From positions 7,750,001 through 7,814,000 of the forward strand of contig NC_134161.1 of assembly GCF_033958435.1 (NCBI RefSeq): DNA of 64,000 nt. The letters are read 5' to 3'. Below are positions 1 through 11,250 of this stretch, in pieces. The notes below the pieces were generated by a model that was not told where the DNA came from, did no database searches, and saw only the letters and a program-made list of their open reading frames with translations. Position 1 is the stretch's first letter. Each line of letters opens with the position of its first letter. Source of the DNA: Carettochelys insculpta. Taxonomy: Eukaryota > Chordata > Testudines > Carettochelyidae. Position numbers and translations under genes: made by a program.

Positions 1-279
1 TAGATTACAGGCAACACTGGTGGCTATCACCCAAACTTTGCTGGCAGGAGACTCAAGAGACTGGAGGCAGTCCATGAGATGGGAGGCGTCTCTGCCACCA
101 AAGCTACCACACCAGGCAGAAGATTCACAAGCAAAAGCTCCCTGAGCAAAAGCTCTCTCCTTCACTAACAACTACACTGGTTGCTTTGGGAACCCTAGTG
201 CGCTCGTCTCTGTCAACTCTGCTGTGTGCTTGGTGGTTGGAGGGCCTTGCAAAGAGAGCTTGGGTCAGTCCTCATCTCT

Positions 280-347
280 GTCACAGGCTTCATCCGTGAT
301 CTTGGGCAAGTCAAGTAAGCCTCAGTTTCCCCATCAGTAAAATGAGC
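280..347 (+). repeat. MIR/CORE-SINE remnant
   Basis: Contains the conserved core motifs cttgggcaagtca and cctcagtttccccatcagta followed by aaatg, as in MIR elements. Confidence 0.65.
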
Positions 348-1097
348 CTTTCTCCCTTCTTTTGTCTTCTAAGACCATAAACTTGGGCAGGAACCATCTC
401 TCTCTTTGGCTATGCCTATCCTGAGGTGGAATTTCCAGCTCAGGAAGACAAACACTGGCTAGCTTTGCTCAAGCTAGTGTGTTAAAAGTAGCAGTATATC
501 TCCTACTCGCTGCCCAGGTACAATCCTGTCCCCTGACCCAATGCACATACTCAGGCACTGCCCTGTCTTGCTAACCATGCATGCTGCAATTTTTACCCAG
601 CTGGCTCAACCAACCATAGGGGAGATATATATCTAGAGCTCCAGTGCAGACACCCCCTTCATATTTGTGCAGTGCCAACAGGAATGGGGTCCTGATGGCT
701 GCTGGGGGCTGAAGGTGCTGCCATTTACAATAAGAGTTAGTTTAAAGCTAATTGGCTTCAGACTGATGGGGTCAAGAGGGGACCCTTTAACCCTGATTCA
801 AATGCAGGGCAAGGGACCAGTCATCTCATGGTGTTATTCCCAGCTGGCAGTGCAGCAACACATATGAAATGAGTTGGTGGGGTCTCAGTGCAGGCATAGC
901 TCAAGGAGGGGGTCATGCGCCATAGGATGCCGTCTGCCTGCTTCTGTGGCATGCTTAGCAGTTTGGCCAGAGGCAGTGACCCAACATCTCATCACCAGGG
1001 CAAGATTGCAATGGACCAGGTGGGGTGGGGAGGGGGTGAAAGGTGCCCTGCTGCATCCCTGGCTGTGCTTGTTCTGAGCCATCAGGACCCCAATGAG

Positions 1098-1164
1098 TCT
1101 CTCTCACTCACACGCACTCACTCGCTCGCTCGCTCTCTCTCTCTCTCTCACACACACTCACACA
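1098..1164. repeat. Compound CT/CA/CTCG microsatellite
   Basis: Alternating (CT)n, (CTCG)n and (CA)n tracts, directly upstream of the octamer block. On the + strand this is pyrimidine-rich and may adopt non-B structure. Confidence 0.9.
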
Positions 1165-1189
1165 AACCTATGGCAGAGGGATCTGCCCC

Positions 1190-1400
1190 AGGGTGGGGCC
1201 CAGATAAATAAAGGCAGCAGCAGCCAACTTGGAAACGGCTGGTTGCTATGGTGCTGGGGCCTGCTTGGATTTGCATATGGCTGATGATTTCCATAGCGCA
1301 GCTGGGTCTAAGGCAGGAGAAATTTCCATATGCCCAGCTGGGAGGCAGTTGGGGTTTGGGGGGGAGAGGCACAGGAGCGGGTGATTTGAAATGCAAATGA
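1190..1400. promoter_or_regulatory. Putative regulatory block with two octamer motifs and duplicated E-box unit
   Basis: Two perfect octamers face each other: ATTTGCAT at 1269-1276 and ATGCAAAT at 1391-1398. Between them are two imperfect direct copies of atttccata....cagctggg (about 1288-1305 and 1323-1341), each holding a CAGCTG E-box (1299-1304, 1335-1340). A TATA-like gataaataaa lies near 1202. The block does not look like any repeat in the window. POU2F3 itself binds the octamer, so autoregulation is a natural inference but unproven. Confidence 0.4.
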
Positions 1401-2200
1401 AGGTGATTAGGGGGTTTTACAAGGAGGGGAGCGTGGACAAAAGGGGGTGGACAAAGACTGCTTTTATTGTAATCAGAGCATTGTCAGAGGGGTGAACACA
1501 CCTTGTGCTAGGCTCTAGGAAAAGCAGGGATGTTTTGGAAGGGCAGGGCCTGCTTGCCTTCCTCCAGACCCAGAACCCCCCTCCCCATCCTTGCCACCTG
1601 AAACACTGCCCATGGGAACAAGTCCATGGAGGGGAGTGATTTCTTTCTGGAACCTGTCTGCATCTCCCCTTTCCCCTTCCTCCCCATGTGTGAAGATTGC
1701 CAGTTCAGCTAGCAGGTGTGGGGCAGGGAGATAGGCAGTGGCCAAGAGTTGCACAGGTCTAATTTAAATCCATTTTTAACCTGAACAGTTTCAGCTCCAC
1801 CAGAACAAGCCACATTCCCTGCCAGGATGAGCCTCCACATGGGGCAGGGGCAGGTTCCACCAGTTACATCACTCGATTGGAATGCACAACTCTAGCATCT
1901 TTCCCCCATAGATCGCCTTGATTCCAGCCATTGGTTAGATGTCACCTGCCCAGCTTCCTCCAGAATCCTATGGGAACACCCCTCCGCCCGCTGAAATGTT
2001 TCTTAAATCCAAGCTTGACAAGGGTGCGATTCTAAGATGGCAATCGGGGATGAAGGCCCAGCATGGCATTCTGTATATGCCCCAGGGTAGCAGTGGCTGC
2101 AGGACCTTAACGAATGTGGTACCTACCTCTCTCTGGTGTGTCACTGCCCCTCATTTATCTTTCCCTTCCCTGTTTTCATTCACCTCCTCTTCTTGTGTCA

Positions 2201-2288
2201 GAGGGGTTGCCGTGTTAGGCTGTATCTGCAAAAACAACCAGAAGTCCTGTGGCACCTGTTAGTCTATTAGGTGCCACAGGACTTCTTG
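2201..2288. repeat. Fragment of hairpin repeat family
   Basis: gttgccgtgttaggctgta is followed by agtcctgtggcacct, and then aggtgccacaggacttc as its inverted mate: the terminal parts of the family without the middle. Confidence 0.7.
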
Positions 2289-3043
2289 ATGTCTTCTCTT
2301 CTTGCTCCTTCCCCCATTGCTTTCCCCTACCCACTATCCCCTCACGCCTTTGTCTGCCTGTCTTCCCAGATGTCCTGTCCTAGGCACTTGTCAGCCTGGA
2401 TAATGTGGGAGGTAAGGAATTGCCTCTCCTCCTTTCCGCCCTGTGGCCTCACTTCCGAGCACATCTCCTGGCACTGCGTGAACTGCTCAGGTAAAGGAGG
2501 CAGAAGTTTTAAAGGCAGACAGGCCATAAACAGGGAGTGGCTGGTACCAGTCTGCCAGCACTCTAGTCAGTTGGATTATTCATTAGCAAGTCATCTCTGT
2601 TCCCGAGAGCGAGAGAGAGGCGCGAGGAGGTATTTCTTTCCTCATGCTGGTTTCCTTTTTTGGAAGCTAGTTGGTCTGTGCACAAACCGCATATTAAACT
2701 ATTTGTGCTGGCTCTGGAAACTGTCCCTGGTTGCCTTACACATAGGATGCCTCTCATAGACAAGGGCTCTCACACAGCAGCTTATGTCTCCTGCTTTTTC
2801 TGGCATTGTGGGTTTAGCCCCACTCCTCATTTTAATTAGAGCAGTTTGGTGCTGCTCTAACTTACACCACTAGGGAATCATATGCCTGCTGTAAATTGTG
2901 TAGCACAGGAGAACGTCTTGCAATCCACAACATATCGGGGGTCAGTTGGTAGAGGAGCTAATAAGGTCACATGAGGCCAGCTGATTTCTCTCCTACACTG
3001 AAGATGCTTTCTGCTGGCCATTGAGGACCCGATTCTGCCACTG

Positions 3044-3366
3044 TTCCCTGGAAGCTGAGTGCTTGGATGGCTACTTAGAAGAGACTCACATGCTCTCGCA
3101 ACTAGCTACAGGCAGAATGAACCTGGGACCTCTGGAGTTTAGTGCAGACACCTCTACAGCTTGAGCTAAAAGCCACTTGGCCCACAGCTTAGGCTGTAGA
3201 GGACACTTATTCTTTCCCTGTGAAGTTGTCTAGGTACCATAGGGACAGTGGGACAGTGAACCACACGTAGGTGTGTGGGTTACACCCCCAGTCAGCAGCA
3301 TGTGTTTCTGCAGGTGGTGTGCATCTGCACATGCCTTGGTGCATATAACAAAATTTGTTCCACCCA
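3044..3366 (-). repeat. Repeat family A copy interrupted by a SINE
   Basis: 3044-3100 matches the first part and 3290-3366 the second part of the repeat seen whole at 59516-59700. The gap is filled by a tRNA-derived SINE. Confidence 0.6.
3106..3285 (-). repeat. tRNA-derived SINE
   Basis: On the minus strand it reads TTTTAGCTCAAGCTGTAGAG (A-box-like) and, about 35 bases on, CCAGGTTCATTC (B-box-like). A diverged copy is at 38755-38950 in the same orientation. A tRNA head plus unrelated body is the usual SINE design. Confidence 0.6.
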
Positions 3367-3689
3367 GGAGTAAGAGAATTAGAGGGCACCCTGTTTAGCG
3401 GTGCCTGAGTGGTGCACAGCAGCCAGCACAGAAGGAAGGAATTGGGGGTTGTGAACTGAAATAACTGAGGATCTGTCCCTTTATGTTTAACCATGTAGAA
3501 TCGTGAAATTGGGCTCTCTTTTTACTTTGTGATTGTGCAGCACAGGATACTCCAGGCCCAGGAGTGGGGATCTAAGGCATTACCACAGCACTCCTAATAA
3601 ATAAGAGCCCTGATTGACATTACCACTGCTAGAGCAGTACCATATGGCATCCGTTTCCAATCATTGATTAGTACTCCTTTGGAGAGACT

Positions 3690-4378
3690 ACTGCAGAACA
3701 GGATCTAGGGGTCATAGTGGAGCACAAGCTGAGTATGAGTCAACAGTGTGACACTGCTGCAAAGAAAGCAAACATGATTCTGGGATGCAGTAATGGGCGT
3801 GTTGCAAATAAGACATGAGACGTCATTCTTCCGCTCTGCTCCACGCTGATTAGGTCTCAACTGGAGTATTCTGTCCAGTTCTGGACACCGCATTTTGGGA
3901 AAGATGGGGGGAAATTGGAAGAGGGTCCAGAGAAGAGCAAGTAACTTGATTAAAAATCTAGAAAATTTGACCTATGAGAGAAGATTAAAAGAACTGGTGT
4001 TGTTTAATTTGGAAAATAGAAGGTTGAGTGGGGACATGCTAGCAGCTTTCAAGTACCTGCAAGGGTGTTTGAAGAAGGAGGGAGAAAAATTGTTCTCCTT
4101 GGTCTCTGAGGATGGCTCAAGAAGCAGTGGGCTCAAACTGCAGCAAAGGAGGTTAAGGTTGAACATGCGGAAAAATTTCCGAACTGTAATGGTGGTTAAA
4201 TACTGGAAAAAATTGCCTACAGTGGTTGCAAACACTCCATTAATGGATATTAGAACAGGTTGGATAAATGTCTATCAGGAATGATCTAGATGGTGCCTAG
4301 TCCTGCCGAGAGGGCAGGGGACTGGACTTGATGATGTCTTGAGGTCCCTTCCGGTTGTAGTATAATTCTATGATTCTA
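3690..4378 (+). mobile_element. CR1 LINE, 3' end
   Basis: The end of the ORF2 region and 3' UTR, with an open stretch (3895-4284) coding KRVQRRASNLIKNLENLTYE, a CR1 C-terminal motif. It ends with ggtcccttccggttgtagta and attctatgattct, the CR1 3' terminus. 5' truncated, as usual. Confidence 0.8.
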
Positions 4379-4384
4379 CTTTTA

Positions 4385-4495
4385 TTTACTTGTATTCTAC
4401 TAGCATCCAGAGACATTCAGCTCTGGGCCCCACTGTGTCAGGCACCATACGAAGGTCTAGAAATTAGTCAGATCTTCCCTCAATGAATTTATAAT
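4385..4495 (-). repeat. L2/CORE-SINE-like 3' remnant
   Basis: Ctagcatccagag, cccactgtgtcaggcacca and the following stretch resemble the common amniote SINE/LINE end read in reverse. Confidence 0.4.
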
Positions 4496-4744
4496 GTGTG
4501 TTCAAGGGGTGGTTCGGTCAAATTTGGCCCCAGATGCAGATGATGAATAAATGAACTTTTTACAAAAATTGAATATGGATAGAAATGTGTTCATGCATTT
4601 TTGTTTGTTGTGTCTATGCCATTCAGATATAGCTGAGAACGGGAAAGTGAAAATGACTAGCTGCTGGAAGGGACAGCTCCTATCCTGACAGTGACTGTCT
4701 CAATACTTTGTCTTGACTTAGAGCAACGCTCTAAGGGAGACAAT

Positions 4745-5440
4745 TTCTCTCTTGGCGGTCACTCAGTAACGAGTGAAACATTTTCATGTCACCCTCCTAC
4801 TTGTGAGTCCATCAATAGCTTATGAGCCTGATTCTGGAGCTGCAGGTCTCATCACAGAAGTGGCAGGTGTTGGCAGCTGTTGGAGGGGCGCAGGGCAGTT
4901 TTTGCCACTTTTCTTCTTCTCCATCTCTCGTCATCTGCACTGCAGCAGACCTCTCAAATTACGCCACACTCTCATGGATTACCACTCTCCCCTGGGGGTG
5001 GTCCTGGGCAATGTTCTGATGCTGCACTTTTTCATGTGTGCCTTCAGCATGTCCTTATATTGCTTCTGCTGGCCCCCATCGCTCCTCTGTCCTTCCTCCA
5101 ACTCAGAAAACAGAATCTGTTCTGGGCAACGATGATCAGACATCCGAACCACAGGACCAGTCCAACGAAGTTGTTGGTGAATGATAATGGCTTCAGTGCT
5201 GCTCATGTTCAACTCTTCCAGGACACTAGTGTTCCTGCACCTCTCCTCCAAAGAGATATTTAGGAGTCTTCTGAAGCAGTGTTGATGACATTGTTCAAGT
5301 GCCTTCAAATGACACTTGTATTTTGTCCAAGTTTCACATGCATACCCGGGTGCTGGAATAACCACTGCGCTTTGTCTTGGCAATATGGCTTGGTGGATAA
5401 CATTACAGTCTGCAATGTATTTGATCAGGTTTCTGTCCCA
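4745..5440 (-). mobile_element. Non-LTR retrotransposon, C-terminal fragment (copy 1)
   Basis: The minus-strand frame encodes a reverse-transcriptase-type C-terminal region with LRRxLNISxE-like, LRWTGxVVRMSD and [15 protein letters not shown] motifs. This layout is shared with LINE proteins; I leave the clade open (RTE or related). It lines up with 14618-15260 from 3' end to 5' break. A few changes distinguish the copies. Confidence 0.7.
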
Positions 5441-5479
5441 GCACTCCCACTGGACTGGTGATTGTTCTTGGGCAGGTTC

Positions 5480-5590
5480 CATCACTGCCTGGTGCCTCAG
5501 TTTCCCAATCTACAAAAGAGAGATGATGATTCTGACCTCCTCCATTCTAAAGTGCTTTGAGATCTGCAGATGAGCATGCTGTATGATAGA
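5480..5590 (+). repeat. MIR/L2-like remnant
   Basis: gcctcagtttcccaatct, then aaagtgctttgagatctgca, the typical tail of this ancient SINE class. Confidence 0.6.
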
Positions 5591-5825
5591 CAGGAGAAAG
5601 TTCAGCCACAAGTTGATGGTCTGGGCACAGGAATCGGAGGGTGAAATATGCAGCCTGCCCTATGCAGTCATGGATGTGTCTGGCCTTTAACTCTGAATTG
5701 TCCAAGCTGAATGAGATGCAAAATCAAACTATATAAATATCTAGGAGTTTTACGAGATTTTTTAAAGTTTTGATCATGAAATTTATTTGAAACTGGAAGT
5801 AGTAATGCATTATTTTTTTCATATG

Positions 5826-5892
5826 CTCAGAGGTTAGCCAGGTTAGTCTAATAAATAAATTTGTTAGCCTTTAAGGTGCTGTAGGACCACTT
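5826..5892. repeat. Hairpin repeat family fragment
   Basis: gttagccaggttagtcta and gcctttaaggtgctgtaggac match family termini, heavily decayed. Confidence 0.45.
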
Positions 5893-6959
5893 ATTATTTT
5901 TTCAATAACTTTTAACTTGATACTTAAATAAGAGTCCTTTTCAATGCAGTTAAGAGGGCTTGCTCCAGTGCTTTGTAACATCTGACTCTAATGCCATTTA
6001 TAGCTCTAATGATTGCTGCTGGGTTTTTTTCTTCCCACTGCTGAGTGAGCATTGAATATCATTTGACAGTCAACATGACGGAGCTGGTGGGAGCAGTGAT
6101 CATTTCAAGAGACAGTCAACTTATGTGAGCAAGGCAATTTCCTAACAGTTTTTTCTCATATATAAATCATCCTATTGCTGTAATTTTCTTCCTACTGTCC
6201 CCTGTATGATGCTGCCATGACATTTGACTGTATAAATAATTGTATTTAGCACACAATATCTGTCTGGCATTGTTCCTTTCTAGATATTGTTCCTCTTTTA
6301 TAGTTCAGCTGCTCAGAACATAATTGTCCGAGCAGCACCTGGAAAATCAGTTTCCCTCTGTGAATTCCCCAGCCTCTCCTTACAAAGATTCATCTTGCTC
6401 TGAGCATGCAGTCCAAATCTGAAACGTCCTGGTGACCAAATCCCCTTCTATTTTATACAGCTCCCTCAAAATAAGGAGGAGTTAATTTAGGGTTTGGGGG
6501 CTTTTTTTTTTTAATTCTGTCTGCCATCCTGGTCTTGTAATCAGAATGTTGCCAACAGATTGCTTTCTTGGCAAGCTGATGCCCCCTGTAGTGTGTGGTC
6601 TCAGAAGATGTGGTAAGGCTGATTGTTGTGTCTTTACAGCTTGCATTTGCTTGACCAAAACACTCTTGATTTCTTGTCTTTCCATTTCCATGGGAGCTGG
6701 CTACCTCCTCTGCTTCTGTATTTGCCACAAACAGGAAGTTTATGAAACTCTGCTCGTTAGCCATATTGTAGACCTCATTAAGCTTCTTCTTTGTGAAGGA
6801 GAAAGGGAGAGAAGACAAACTCACCCCTGAAGTTAGCAACAGGAAGAAATCTTATGCTAAACAGGGGAACAACACCAGAATATCCCCCAAGGGATTTACT
6901 GCTTCACATGAGAAGCTAATATGCAAAGGGATTTAACCAGTTTCCCTTCTAATTTTTGT

Positions 6960-7180
6960 CATCCATGGGTGAAATAAATTTTATTATGTGCACCAAGGCA
7001 TGTGTGGATGCGCACCGCCAGTAAAACACATGCTGACAGCTGTGGGCACAGCTGAGCAGCACCTGAATCTCTTCTGGGTGGCCGCCCAAGCTGTCAGTTT
7101 ACAGGGACACTGGATGCAACCCAGCCACCCCAGGGGAGCCTGGGAAGGTGCATGAGGTACAAAGTGTCTGAGAATAGCCA
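6960..7180 (+). repeat. Repeat family A copy
   Basis: Begins tgggtgaaataaatttta, then gtgcaccaaggcatgtg, gcagcacctgaatctcttct and a gtggccgcccaagct stretch. The same order of blocks recurs at 35820, 47618 and (reversed) 59516. About 160-220 bp. Confidence 0.65.
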
Positions 7181-7552
7181 GAATTGTCCATAGATAATTG
7201 TCCTGGTGCAGGTAACAGGTGAGCACTGTACTTCCTCTGTGTTGAGGGCTGTCTTCTGTAACTGGCGCCTTGTCCTCAGTGTCCTGTTACCATCAATGGC
7301 CTATTGTCAGCTGCCAGTAGCTGAGTTTGGTGACTGTCGCTTCGCTGTGGTTCTCTGTGCCACCACTGGTCCACAGCTTCTTGTTCAAGGAGTCATTCTA
7401 AGCAGCTCAAATTAATGAGCAGCTCAAGATAAGCTCCCACAAGCATTTCAGTGGCCTGTGTAACTTGAGTTTGGTAGGTCTTGGTCCACGTAATGAAACA
7501 ATCATCTTACCGAGCACTCACTAGCCCCTTTGCTGGCCATCTCAACAGAAAA

Positions 7553-7599
7553 CAAGGATGGAATGGGCCATGAAGATGGAGCCCCCCCGCTACTCCCTG
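7553..7599 (+). other. Candidate alternative 5' exon of POU2F3 (weak)
   Basis: A strong donor (ctccctg|gtgagt, break after 7599) ends in phase 1 if read from the ATG at 7563, giving MGHEDGAPPLLPG once joined to exon a. This is the phase exon a needs, and P-G before N resembles the expected junction. An AG at 7551-7552 could serve as acceptor. Another ATG frame (from 7558) ends in phase 0 and would not fit. No conserved peptide supports the exon, so chance is a serious alternative. Confidence 0.2.
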
Positions 7600-7899
7600 G
7601 TGAGTATTTTCCCTGGGTCAGGGCTCAGCCACAAGTGTATGGGGTGGTATAATGGAAACTTGCCATTCCAGGGCTAACAGCGTTTGTCTGGGTGATGGCC
7701 AAAACAAGTCAGACTCTTGGAGTCAGAACTAATCTTCGAATTCTTTCTGGGGGAGCTGTTCTGTTTATATGGTTACAGTGGGGATCTGTACAAGAGCTGC
7801 ATTGGTTACACTGGGGATCCATATAGCCCAGTATCCTGTTGTTCAAAAGTGACCAGTGCCACTATATTGTCCTTGGCCTATGTATGTGGACACCTTCAA

Positions 7900-9430
7900 A
7901 GAATTTTAATAACTTGGTAAGGCACAGTTTCCCATTACGAAAGCCATGTTGATTGTTCCCCAGCATAGCTATGTGTTCTGGGAATTCTGTTCTTTTCCAT
8001 AGTTGCAACTAATTTGCCTGGTACTGATGGCACACGTGCCATCCTGTAATTGCCAGGATCACATCTGGAGTTTCTTTAAAACTTGGCATCACATTAGCTA
8101 TTCACAAGTCCTCTGGCTGATTGAAGAAATAGGTTACATACCACTGTTAGGAGTTCTGCAATTTCGAATTTGAGTTGCTTCGGAGCTCTTGGTTGAATAC
8201 CATTTGGTTAAAATGACTTATGTCTGTTTACTGCATCAGTTAGTTCCAAAACACCTCAAAACACCTTACTGACACCTCAGTCTGGAACAGTACCACAGAT
8301 TTGTCACCAAAAAATAAGAATGTCTCAGGTGTGAGACTCTTGCTGACATCCTTTGCAGTGAACACTGACCCCAAACATTTATTTTGCTCTTCCGCAGTGG
8401 CCTTGTCATCCTTGACTGCTCCTTCAGCACCACAATTATCAACTGGCCTCACTGATTGTTTGGCAGGCCTCCTGTTTCTGGTGTACTTTTATTTTTCAAA
8501 ATGGTGTTATTTTTTGTGCCTTCTGTTCGTTGTTCTTCGGATTCTTTTTGTGTTGGCTGATATAGTTTTACACTTGACCTGGCAGAGGTTAGGTTCTTTT
8601 CTGTTTTCCTTGGGAGACTTTGACTTCCAATTTTTAAAGGATGCTTTTTTTTGTCTTGAACTGCATCCTTTATTCTGTTGTTTAACCATGGTGACATTGT
8701 TGTCCTCTTCCTTTTTTAATTAAAATTATTGTTTGGGGGGTAAACATATAGCATGTTTTTAATAAGTTTCCATGCAACTTGCAGGCATTTCACTTGTGTG
8801 ACTGTTCCTTCTAATGTCCATTTAACTAGACTCCTCATTTCTGTGTAGTTTTCCTTTTTGAAATGAAACAGTGCTGTGGTGGATTTCTTTGGTATGTCCT
8901 CTCCCACCCTCCCCAATTTTAAATTTATTTATATTATGGTCGATATTACCAAGTAGGTCAGCGAAATGCATCTCTCAGATCAGATACTGTGGGGCCACAT
9001 AGGACTAAATCAAAAATTGCCTCTCTCCCTGTGATTTCCAGGAGCAGCCATTCTGAGATGCAGCCATTATTGATGTCTAGAAGTGTTATCTCAGCATCAC
9101 ATGCTGTGGCGACATGCTCACAGATGATACAAGGATAATTGAAATACCTCTTTATAATTGGCTTCTCTATCTTTGTCGCCTCTCTTATCTTTCTGAGCGT
9201 TTCATGCTCGTGGTCACAATCTTGGACATGTGGTCTGTCAGCTATTCCTGCTGCTCCATTCTTATTGGTCAAACACAGAATTTCTATCCCTTGAGATTCT
9301 ATGGTACAGTTTGATCCATTGAAAACTTTTTCTTTCTTTTCTTTCTCATCCAGTCCCCTCCCTCCCACACGTTCTGTTCTGTCATTTTTGCTTTTTTTTG
9401 CATTGGTTGGGATGGTGACATTTGGCATCT
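7900..9430 (-). mobile_element. Degenerate LINE (CR1/L3-like)
   Basis: The + strand reads aagccatgttgattgttccc, tttgcctggtactgatggca and tcctgtaattgccaggatca, and near 9,000 gcctctctccctgtgatttc: reversed RT-domain sequence of old CR1/L3-type LINEs. Frames are broken by many indels. Confidence 0.55.
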
Positions 9431-11215
9431 AATTGGGATTGTGAAGGTGACACCAGGGGCCAAACAGGAGCTGCTCTGCTTGTGAAGTCACAACGTTTTC
9501 TTGGTCTTTTTGGTGGTAATCAAAACACTCCAGGCAAAAATTCTGCCCGAATCCTGCTGCTGCTCTCCCATCCCATCCCAAGAGAAACCTCCTCAGGCAA
9601 ACTCGCATCAGAGCTGGTGCCAGCACTATGCAAAGCCGACGCATACCAGCTGGCTGCCAGGTGAGCCTGGGAGAGAAGCCTGATGTGTTATGGGTAGCCG
9701 ACTATATTATTCTTCCCTCTCCCCCAAGAGCACCCCTCAGTGGCAGAATAGGGGGAGGCACTGTGAGAGTGGGAGAAGATGATCTCAAAGCACAGTAGTC
9801 CCTCATTTTGGTATTGGTGCTTCCCCCGTCCTTGCCCCACACCCTCATGATTAAAGTGGGGCAGACTCCCTCTGGCAGGTTCAGAGCACGCTTGGGAAGG
9901 ATGGGTTCCTGCATTGGGGCAGAACTCCAGGCTGGGGACGCTTAGGTTCCTTGTGAGTCTGGCAGAGCACCAAGAGCCAGGTTCTGAGTGGAGAGCAACC
10001 AGGGGAGCACCACTGAAGGTCATGGGATGACAGCATTTTACCGCAGCCGAAGACCTGACTCGTTCATGTGCTTTCTTTCCAATCAGCTGGAGCTGGGCAA
10101 GACTAGATTCCAAAGAAGGTTCCTTACAGTTTGCAAAGCACGTTCCTCAAGTGAGATTAAAGAAGACAGGACAATCGTGCAAGACTGGGTAGATCGAAAC
10201 TAGATAGACACATGGATTTATATTAGTCCTTGGGAAATCATTGTCTCGAATGAATAGGGCATTTTTTTGCCTAACCTCAACTTATTTTCAGAGGAGCCAC
10301 AAAGAGCTACGTGCTCAATGCCCATTGACTTGCCCATTGCATGTCTCCTTTTAAAAATCCCAGCCCAGATGTTTTGCGAAACCCAAGCACCTCCCAGCGA
10401 GGGTCCGGTACAGTGAGACAACTGAGTCTGAGAGCTCGTAAAGTCCTTGAAAGAGCAGAGCAGAAAGAGAAGGCTCAAGGCCAGATGGCACAAGGGCCTG
10501 TGTTTGAGGAGGTGTGGGGGGAGGGCTAGAAGAGGAAGGTCTGAAGCACCTGTGGCAGCAGCTCTGGCTTAGACAGGGGCCTTTGTTGGAAAATTTGGAT
10601 CCAAGATCTGAACCCTCTAAGGTTTGGGGTTCTGATCTGGGAGGTTTGATTCAAGCCGTTGTAGAGCTTGGCCGAAAACTGAGGTCTAGGTTTGGATTCC
10701 AAGTGCCAATGAACTTAGGGATTCCCTGCAGCTGCTCAGCAGTGCCACAGACTCCCCCAAGAATCAAAGGTGAGCAGTCCCATTGCTGGCTTGCCAGCCT
10801 TTCCCAAAGCTTCTCTGCCCTTGCTTCCAGCTGTCTGATAGCCTTGAACACCCTTCCCCAGTGACCTCAGAAGGTGCTGCCTTTTCCAAGAGTTCCCAGG
10901 ACAGTGCAGTGGGGGGTGTCACCTGGGGAGAACTGGTTCTATTTATTCCTGCAAAAACTTAGATACCTTCAGGAGGTGTGTAAAAGACCCCTTTGAAATT
11001 CCATGATATTCGCATTGCCTCTGTCCTGCTCCCCCATCCTCTCACCTATTGCTTCTTGTCCCGCATTAAATTGTACGCTTGTCAGGGAAAGCAGTGGGTC
11101 TTCATATATGTTTGAACAGGGCCTGGCACAACAGGGCCTGATCGGGGTCGGGGGTGGGAGGTGTGTCTTGCCCTTAGCACTGCACCAAGATTGATTCTTC
11201 TTCTTTTCCTTGTAG

Positions 11216-11250
11216 GGAATGAACAAAATGGACTGGACTTTAACAGACAG
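11216..11250 (+). CDS. POU2F3: POU2F3 exon a (35 bp)
   Basis: A pyrimidine-rich acceptor (ttccttgtag) is followed by 35 bases that complete a Gly codon and encode [11 protein letters not shown], then the donor gtaagat. The first two bases finish a codon opened by one base of the preceding exon, so the upstream exon must end in phase 1. NGLDFNRQ is a conserved N-terminal motif of POU2F proteins and is joined in phase 0 to the IKTED exon. Confidence 0.93.

Larger units (their letters stand above)
1..11215. other. 5' flank or 5' intron of POU2F3
   Basis: No conserved coding exon recognised. Contents, all listed separately: MIR remnant, microsatellite, octamer block, hairpin-family pieces, tRNA-derived SINE inside another repeat, CR1 3' end, a LINE fragment and a long degenerate LINE on the minus strand. 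9,430-11,215 holds only an L2/CORE-like trace near 11,065-11,135. No CpG island is present, which fits the main promoter lying upstream of base 1. Confidence 0.6.

Noticed and set aside
2371..2412. Exon-like segment: acceptor cttcccag, ATG, donor gtaagg
   Set aside because: The encoded peptide does not resemble POU2F3, the phase does not fit exon a, and such chance AG...GT pairs are common in introns.
3106..3285. tRNA gene
   Set aside because: A- and B-box-like sequence is present, but a cloverleaf with paired acceptor arm is not, and a second diverged copy shows it is a SINE.
4979..5485. 168-codon minus-strand frame as a possible host gene
   Set aside because: Its motifs are those of a LINE C-terminal region and a second copy exists at 14.6-15.2 kb.
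8958..9428. 156-codon minus-strand frame as a possible gene
   Set aside because: It lies in a degenerate LINE; the ALLDLVL-like segment (AIFDLVL) fits LINE ORF2 and flanks match the same element class.
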